Origin: Anaplasma phagocytophilum str. Webster
Lineage (GTDB): Bacteria > Pseudomonadota > Alphaproteobacteria > Rickettsiales > Anaplasmataceae
Assembly (NCBI RefSeq): GCF_000964685.1
Contig: NZ_LANS01000001.1
Location: 1-64,000, forward strand
Direction: 5' to 3'
Length of the DNA: 64,000 nucleotides
Shown here: piece after piece, positions 59,148 to 64,000 of the stretch
How the letters are laid out: each line of letters begins with the position of its first letter
Position numbering within the stretch: the first letter of the stretch is position 1
Made by a program: the position numbers and the translations under genes
The notes under the pieces: generated by a model
The model's input: the letters and a program-made list of their open reading frames with translations, nothing else
What the model was told of the DNA's origin: nothing
Database searches by the model: none

Positions 59148-60479
59148 TTAACCGTCCACCGCCTCTATTTCTAAGCTTTTTGAAGCTTTTACCCCCAAGT
59201 TTTTTAAATTTTTAGTCCTGGATAAAATATTTCCATGCCCTTCAGAAAGCTTTTTCATGGCATCTCTATACACACACCCTGCAACATCGAGCTGCTTGCC
59301 GAGCTTTTGCATATCTTGAATAAAACCGGCTATTTTATCGTATAATGCCCCACCTTGACGGGCAATCTCCAGTGTGTTGCGATTTTGCTTCTCAAGCCTC
59401 CACAAAGATTCTATAGTCCTCAAAGTCGCAAGCAACGTGGATGGGCACACTATAACCACTTTCTTACACCAAGCATATCCGTGCAATTCTGTATCAGCTC
59501 TAACCATTAAAAAATACGCACTTTCTATCGGAATGAACATTAGTACAAAATCAGGCGCATTAAGGCTATCTATGTCGGTATATCTCTTCCCTGCCAGATC
59601 ATTCACATGAGATCTTACCGAATGCACAAATTGCTTCAGGTGCGCCAATCTGAGATTTTCATCCTGCTTTTCTGAACAATACCTCTCATAGTGTACTAGA
59701 GACACTTTCGAATCCACAACTATGTGTTTATCTTCCGGGAGTAGTACAACAACGTCAGGATACTGCTTTCCTCCTGTGATGCCTGTTAAGCTCATCCCAG
59801 CACTGTGCATTTTATAATCTTGATCTCGTCGTAACCCGGAATCTTCTAAAACCTTTTCTAGAATTACTTCTCCCCAGCTACCCTGCAACTTATTATTCCC
59901 CTTAAGCGCACTTGCCAGATTTTCTGCCTGTAAAGTAATTCTCTCATTTGCAAGAACTATACGCTGAATTTCGTTCTTAAGAGAAAATTGCTCCTTTCCC
60001 TGACGCACAAATGCTTCTTCTAATTCCTTTTTTAAAATCTGCATATTCTCTTTGACTGGCTCTAACAGGTAATGCAACCCTTCGCGTGACATTTTGCTGA
60101 ATTTATTCATTTTTTCATCAAAGATTTTATTAGCTAGATTTTCAAAATGGAGCTTCGTCTGCTCATCGACTGACTTGAGAAACGCATCAAACTGCATATT
60201 CGTTCTCTCGAGATTTTTCTTCTCAATATCCAAAACCAGAGCTTTATCCCTCGCTTCTTGGAGTTCTAGATGTAAATTTTGAATTTTCTGCTTTAACCCC
60301 GCGTTTTCCTCTAAATTTTCCCGCAATCTTTCCTCTAATCCAGCCTTTTCGATTACAACGTCATAGTAGCTTCTTTCTGCCACCCTTCCTTTAGTAGAGA
60401 TAAAGTATGTGATAAAAAAAACACAAATCGCCTCTACCCCCATAGCAGATACGATCTGCCAAGTTGTATTCAGAATCAT
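59148..60479 (-). CDS. rmuC: DNA recombination protein RmuC
   Basis: RmuC-family proteins combine a membrane anchor, a long coiled coil and a nuclease-like domain, and limit inversions at short repeats in E. coli. Here 443 residues include an N-terminal helix (IVSAMGVEAICVFFITYFI), a coiled coil to about residue 170, and the RmuC domain. The domain shows LQGSWGEVILEKVLEDSGLR, YPDVVVLLPEDKHIVVDSKV, FVLMFIPIESAYF and VIVCPSTLLATLRTI. It is divergent from serS. Its presence is of interest in a genome rich in repeats. Confidence 0.93.
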   Translation of the reverse strand: MILNTTWQIVSAMGVEAICVFFITYFISTKGRVAERSYYDVVIEKAGLEERLRENLEENAGLKQKIQNLHLELQEARDKALVLDIEKKNLERTNMQFDAFLKSVDEQTKLHFENLANKIFDEKMNKFSKMSREGLHYLLEPVKENMQILKKELEEAFVRQGKEQFSLKNEIQRIVLANERITLQAENLASALKGNNKLQGSWGEVILEKVLEDSGLRRDQDYKMHSAGMSLTGITGGKQYPDVVVLLPEDKHIVVDSKVSLVHYERYCSEKQDENLRLAHLKQFVHSVRSHVNDLAGKRYTDIDSLNAPDFVLMFIPIESAYFLMVRADTELHGYAWCKKVVIVCPSTLLATLRTIESLWRLEKQNRNTLEIARQGGALYDKIAGFIQDMQKLGKQLDVAGCVYRDAMKKLSEGHGNILSRTKNLKNLGVKASKSLEIEAVDG

Positions 60480-60509
60480 AAATAAGCCGCATCGTGCAGT
60501 AAAATAGTC

Positions 60510-60537
60510 TTAACAATTGTATGGCTTATCGTATAGT
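60510..60537 (+). promoter_or_regulatory. Likely promoter of serS
   Basis: TTAACA (60510-60515) and TATAGT (60532-60537) with a 16-base spacer, 32 bases before the ATG. Consensus match by eye. Confidence 0.42.
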
Positions 60538-60568
60538 ATGTCTAAGCTCTTCTGCGTAGAGATAAGTA

Positions 60569-61855
60569 ATGCATGATATCGAGTTTATAAAAAACAACCC
60601 TGAACTTTTTGATAAAGCAATGCTGTCTCGTGGGCTCGAGAGTCAAGCTGCAAAGATCATAGAGCTTGATTTACAAAAACGTAAACTGCTAACAGAGCTT
60701 TATGCCCTAAGAGAGCAGCGCAATGCGATTACTAAAGAGGTAACTGTACTAAAGCAGAGCGGCGCAGATTGCTCGTCACATGTAGAAACTTCTAAGAAGC
60801 TTGCTCATGAAATTTCAGAGCTTGAAGAGCGTATTAAGCGTGACACCGGGCTCTCGTACCTGCTATGTAGTCTTCCAAATATTCCTGATGATGCAGTACC
60901 CTTTGGCAAAAGCGCTGATGATAACGTAGAAGTTCGTTCCTACGGACAGAAGAGGAGTTTTTCTTTTGAAATTAAACCTCACTACGTTCTTGGTGAGATG
61001 CTCAACCTCATGGACTTCCGTAGAGCTGCTTTTCTATCAGGATCCAGATTTTCCATATTAAGTGGTCAGCTTGCAGCTTTGGAGAGGGGCCTTGCGTCTT
61101 TTATGTTGGAGATGCATACAAAGGAGTTTGGATACACAGAAGTTTTTCATCCATCTCTAGTCAATGACCTTGCAATGTTCAATGTGGGGCAATTACCAAA
61201 ATTTACCCATGACTCCTTTCAGACAACTGATGCCATGCGCTTGGTGCCGACTAGTGAGGTTGTTTTGACTAACTTAGTTGCAAATACAAATCTGCATCGT
61301 AATTCTTTACCTCTCAGGTTTACCGCGTACTCACAATGCTTCCGTTCTGAAGCTGGTAGCGCTGGGCAAGATACCAGGGGAATGATTCGTCAGCATCAAT
61401 TTAGCAAGGTAGAGTTGGTAAGTATCACCGATGCTAGCCAGTCTAATGTAGAACTGGAGCGTATGCTATCTGTGGCTGAAGAAGTGCTAAAAAGGCTCGA
61501 GTTACCATATCGAGTGGTGCTGCTATGTACGGGAGACATGGGATTTTCTGCTAGCATCTCTTACGATATTGAAGTATGGATGCCTGCTCAAAATAAATAC
61601 AGAGAGATATCAAGTTGCTCCAATTGTAAAGACTTTCAAGCAAGAAGAATGGGCGCAAAATGTTTCTACCTAGAAAAACAGAATAAGCGTTCTTCTTTTG
61701 TGCATACCTTGAATGGTTCAGCCTTGGCGTTAGGAAGAACTATAGCTGCTATTATGGAGAATTATCAAAATTCAGATGGGACTATAACAATACCTGATGC
61801 TCTGCGGAAGTTCATGTCAGCTGATTATATAAGGCCTGGAACTGCTCTTCCCTAA
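60569..61855 (+). CDS. serS: Seryl-tRNA synthetase
   Basis: SerRS charges tRNA(Ser) and tRNA(Sec)-type substrates with serine. The 428-residue protein has the N-terminal tRNA-binding helical arm (about 30-105: [30 protein letters not shown]) and the class II catalytic core. Motif 2 is [20 protein letters not shown]. The region [19 protein letters not shown] contacts the active site. Motif 3 is [20 protein letters not shown]. Full length. A duplicated scrap of its 3' end follows at 61968. Confidence 0.97.
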
Positions 61856-61967
61856 AACACCGATGCTCCCTCTCCCTTAGAGCATTATTGCGCGGGAATC
61901 TTGGCACATAAATGTGCTGCAAGTTCTCAGTCCATGCCTTAATACCTATGCTTATCTAGAGTAAGGG

Positions 61968-62013
61968 ATTATAGCTTCTATAATGAAGAATTATCAAAAT
62001 TCGGGTGGGAGCC
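61968..62013 (+). pseudogene. serS: Scrap of the serS 3' end
   Basis: Bases 61968-62013 read IIASIMKNYQNSGGS, which matches [15 protein letters not shown] of motif 3 in serS just upstream, with aattatcaaaattc identical. Resemblance fades on both sides and a stop precedes it in frame. It is a short direct duplicate, 230 bases from its parent. The rest of 61857-62222 holds no gene; the segment ATGCTC...GAGCAT after serS could form a weak hairpin. Confidence 0.75.
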
Positions 62014-62222
62014 TGTACAGCTGTCTCAATATGTGGGTGGATCCTGTAACTATAAAGACTATACAGCGGAGCAGCATTTAATATTCATTACATGAAACTA
62101 TATCTACATAGCTCAATAACACACCAATCTCCCAAAAACACAATAATAGTCGCAGTATATAGAGCTTCTTTTTGCATACACTAAGTACACATGTGCCATC
62201 ACCTAGAAAAATAAACCTCTTC

Positions 62223-64000
62223 TTAATCCAAGACTACCCCTGCATTTACCTCACCCCTAATTTCTCTTTTCTCCCTTCCATAAACAAGCTCATATACCAC
62301 ATCTGACAGAGAACCGCGACTTACCTTGACCAATGTATCTTCGCACGGGGCCACCCGAAAGTTTAGCGAAACTTCGTCCAATAACATGGCGTCTATGGGA
62401 ACACTATACTCATTCCCCCTCATGAGTACATCTACACCCAAATTTCTCCAATAAGACTTAACATATAACCCTAAAACACTATGAACAGAACATGCTTCTA
62501 ACTCTAAAGGCTCTACACCCCGTAGTATACTCAATTCCTTTGCAGCCCACATCCATACCGCAAGCTTCACAAAAAACATTAGAACACTAGGATCTGGCCA
62601 CGCAGTAGCACAACACGTGGTTTCCAATATTTCAAACTCCCTTAACATTCTATAGATCCTGTTCCTACTACTACGTATATACTTCTCCTCCTCTTCTTTA
62701 TTCCCTTCCCAATAAACTTGCTTCTCTTCTCCATGATAGGAAATCATACTTAAAATTGTCCGTTCATTCGGTCTAGTACAACCAAAAACATCGAAGTTTT
62801 TAATTCTATAGGAAATATCCGAAACTAACATCCTGTAATGAGCATTTTTCTTAAGAAGCCTATACACCCTGGTTTTATGAAAATACGGGACCATAATTCC
62901 ACACATGGCAAAGAACTCCATGCCCTTCTCATCCACAAAATCCAATATCATGGAGTGAGTCACATCATTTGTAGAAAACCTCAGGAGATTATCCATATGC
63001 TTTCTCATAATACCAAATGTCTTCACCTCACTGCATAGATCACCGTATATACTACTGAGCAATTTACCTTGAAACATCTCCCCCCCTAGGGATGTCATTG
63101 CAACGTGAATTGCAACTTCTTTGCTCCCAAAATCGTGCAGCATAATGCCGTTTAACCACGATTTTATACTGGTTCTATCGAAAAAGTTATGAGTATCTCT
63201 AGACAGCATCACATACATAACGGACAGCATATGCATGAGTGCTTTTTCTGCATAAACACATTCACGCTTATCAAATTTACTATAACCCTCTGCCCCCCTT
63301 TGTAGACTCTCTAGAAAAACAATTTCACTATTAGAAAAATAGGTGTTGTCAGGCTCCTTATTCCTACTTAATGCAATATCCTTGCTGTAGTCAATTACGT
63401 GCTGAAAGACCTCTTTATAGTTATACGCCGCCCACCATGCCCCCGGAAATGCATCGAAGATCGACGTACTGTCCACATCCATAAGTGCTTGCTTATAAGG
63501 CGTAGTACTCTTAGTCATACCTAGACAACAAACAGGGTACCACTTAAAAAATTCCATACCTATACCAGAAATTAATTCTTGCGACATGGCCATGGAATAC
63601 AAAATATACTCAACTACACTTCCCCTGAAATCCTCAACCATTGATATAGATATATGTCCCTCGTGAGGCAGTACTTTGAGCATTTTATTCATAGCACGCC
63701 TTCTAATCCCAGCAACAGATTTGCGTTCCTGAGACAAACAAAGAAATTTCTTCTCTAGCAATAATCTAAAATACCGCTCATCATGCTGTGAAAAAAATTC
63801 TATAGGAAACGCTATACCATTGCGTGGAAGCTGTTTACACTCCTGCAGTTTTCCTTCGTTTATCAGATAACTGTTAGCGTCAACCCCAATCTTAACTCCA
63901 TCAGATGTCTCTACTCTGGAATTTTCACTTATATGAACTTTACTAGAAAAAGGAATTGCCTTAACACCAGGTTCTTCCAGCAAAGCCGTTATATAATAAC
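62223..64000 (-). CDS. Large protein of unknown function, 5' end beyond window
   Basis: The frame is open to the window edge, so the gene is probably partial at its N-terminus; a TTG at 63983 is the only start candidate inside and is weak. At least 590 residues are present. Composition is that of a soluble, mixed helical protein rich in aromatic residues. Stretches such as DAFPGAWWAAYNYKEVFQHV, KSWLNGIMLHDFGSKEVAIH, RSSRNRIYRMLREFEIL and VKLAVWMWAAKELSILRG look structured. I recognise no domain. Codon use and the intact length argue for a real gene, perhaps limited to Anaplasmataceae. Confidence 0.65.
   Translation of the reverse strand, partial: YYITALLEEPGVKAIPFSSKVHISENSRVETSDGVKIGVDANSYLINEGKLQECKQLPRNGIAFPIEFFSQHDERYFRLLLEKKFLCLSQERKSVAGIRRRAMNKMLKVLPHEGHISISMVEDFRGSVVEYILYSMAMSQELISGIGMEFFKWYPVCCLGMTKSTTPYKQALMDVDSTSIFDAFPGAWWAAYNYKEVFQHVIDYSKDIALSRNKEPDNTYFSNSEIVFLESLQRGAEGYSKFDKRECVYAEKALMHMLSVMYVMLSRDTHNFFDRTSIKSWLNGIMLHDFGSKEVAIHVAMTSLGGEMFQGKLLSSIYGDLCSEVKTFGIMRKHMDNLLRFSTNDVTHSMILDFVDEKGMEFFAMCGIMVPYFHKTRVYRLLKKNAHYRMLVSDISYRIKNFDVFGCTRPNERTILSMISYHGEEKQVYWEGNKEEEEKYIRSSRNRIYRMLREFEILETTCCATAWPDPSVLMFFVKLAVWMWAAKELSILRGVEPLELEACSVHSVLGLYVKSYWRNLGVDVLMRGNEYSVPIDAMLLDEVSLNFRVAPCEDTLVKVSRGSLSDVVYELVYGREKREIRGEVNAGVVLD

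Noticed and set aside
1..64000. Insertion sequences, transposases, integrases or prophage genes
   Set aside because: None recognised in any frame. The duplications seen have no transposase, so I do not call mobile elements.

Overview
The window looks like the chromosome of an obligate intracellular alphaproteobacterium of the Anaplasmataceae, most likely Anaplasma phagocytophilum or a very close relative. I infer this from moderate GC content, scattered single genes in place of classical operons, a split nuo gene set, a lone VirB8, and a cluster of paralogous proteins that I recall as resembling the HGE-14 antigen/effector family. No database was searched, so the species call is an inference.

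Layout. Positions 1-10400 hold dispersed repeats, then dnaA, fabI, tRNA-Asp, gatB and a malonyl-CoA decarboxylase (all minus) and ssb (plus). Between them lie decayed gene fragments: a second fabI, a headless xthA, a tsf start, and a prfB broken at its GGQ motif. Positions 10400-13740 are almost free of intact genes. They hold a truncated yajC and two dispersed repeat families (A and B). Positions 13747-26607 are the accessory core: six paralogous, helix-rich proteins of unknown fold, two on plus and four on minus. Three of the minus genes share one promoter block. Four encode the same kind of C-terminal tail, acidic then Pro-Pro then Lys/Arg-rich. One carries eight 123-bp tandem repeats followed by a 12-base C tract (sense strand) that currently throws this tail out of frame. 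Another has a single-base frameshift in a T run.

Positions 27377-46237 are housekeeping: typA, clpA, a TerC-family membrane protein, the nusA-infB-rbfA operon, an RND transporter, tatC, ispG, a Cys/His-repeat lipoprotein and dxr. A fusA fragment sits between terC and rbfA. Positions 46334-54686 carry respiratory complex I genes as nuoJKLMN and, after a 1.2 kb gap with a 392-bp tandem duplication, nuoF. Positions 54756-64000 carry a truncated 3-hydroxyacyl-CoA dehydrogenase, a small conserved-looking unknown, miaA, a virB8-like gene, rmuC, serS with a copy of its own 3' end behind it, and a large unknown gene cut by the window edge.

Together the genes cover replication start, translation, isoprenoid precursor synthesis (dxr, ispG), fatty-acid synthesis, the membrane arm of complex I, and type IV secretion. 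Two themes stand out. One is an expanding family of candidate secreted proteins with a possible slippage switch at the C-terminus. The other is an unusual density of partial copies of essential genes in the intergenic spaces.
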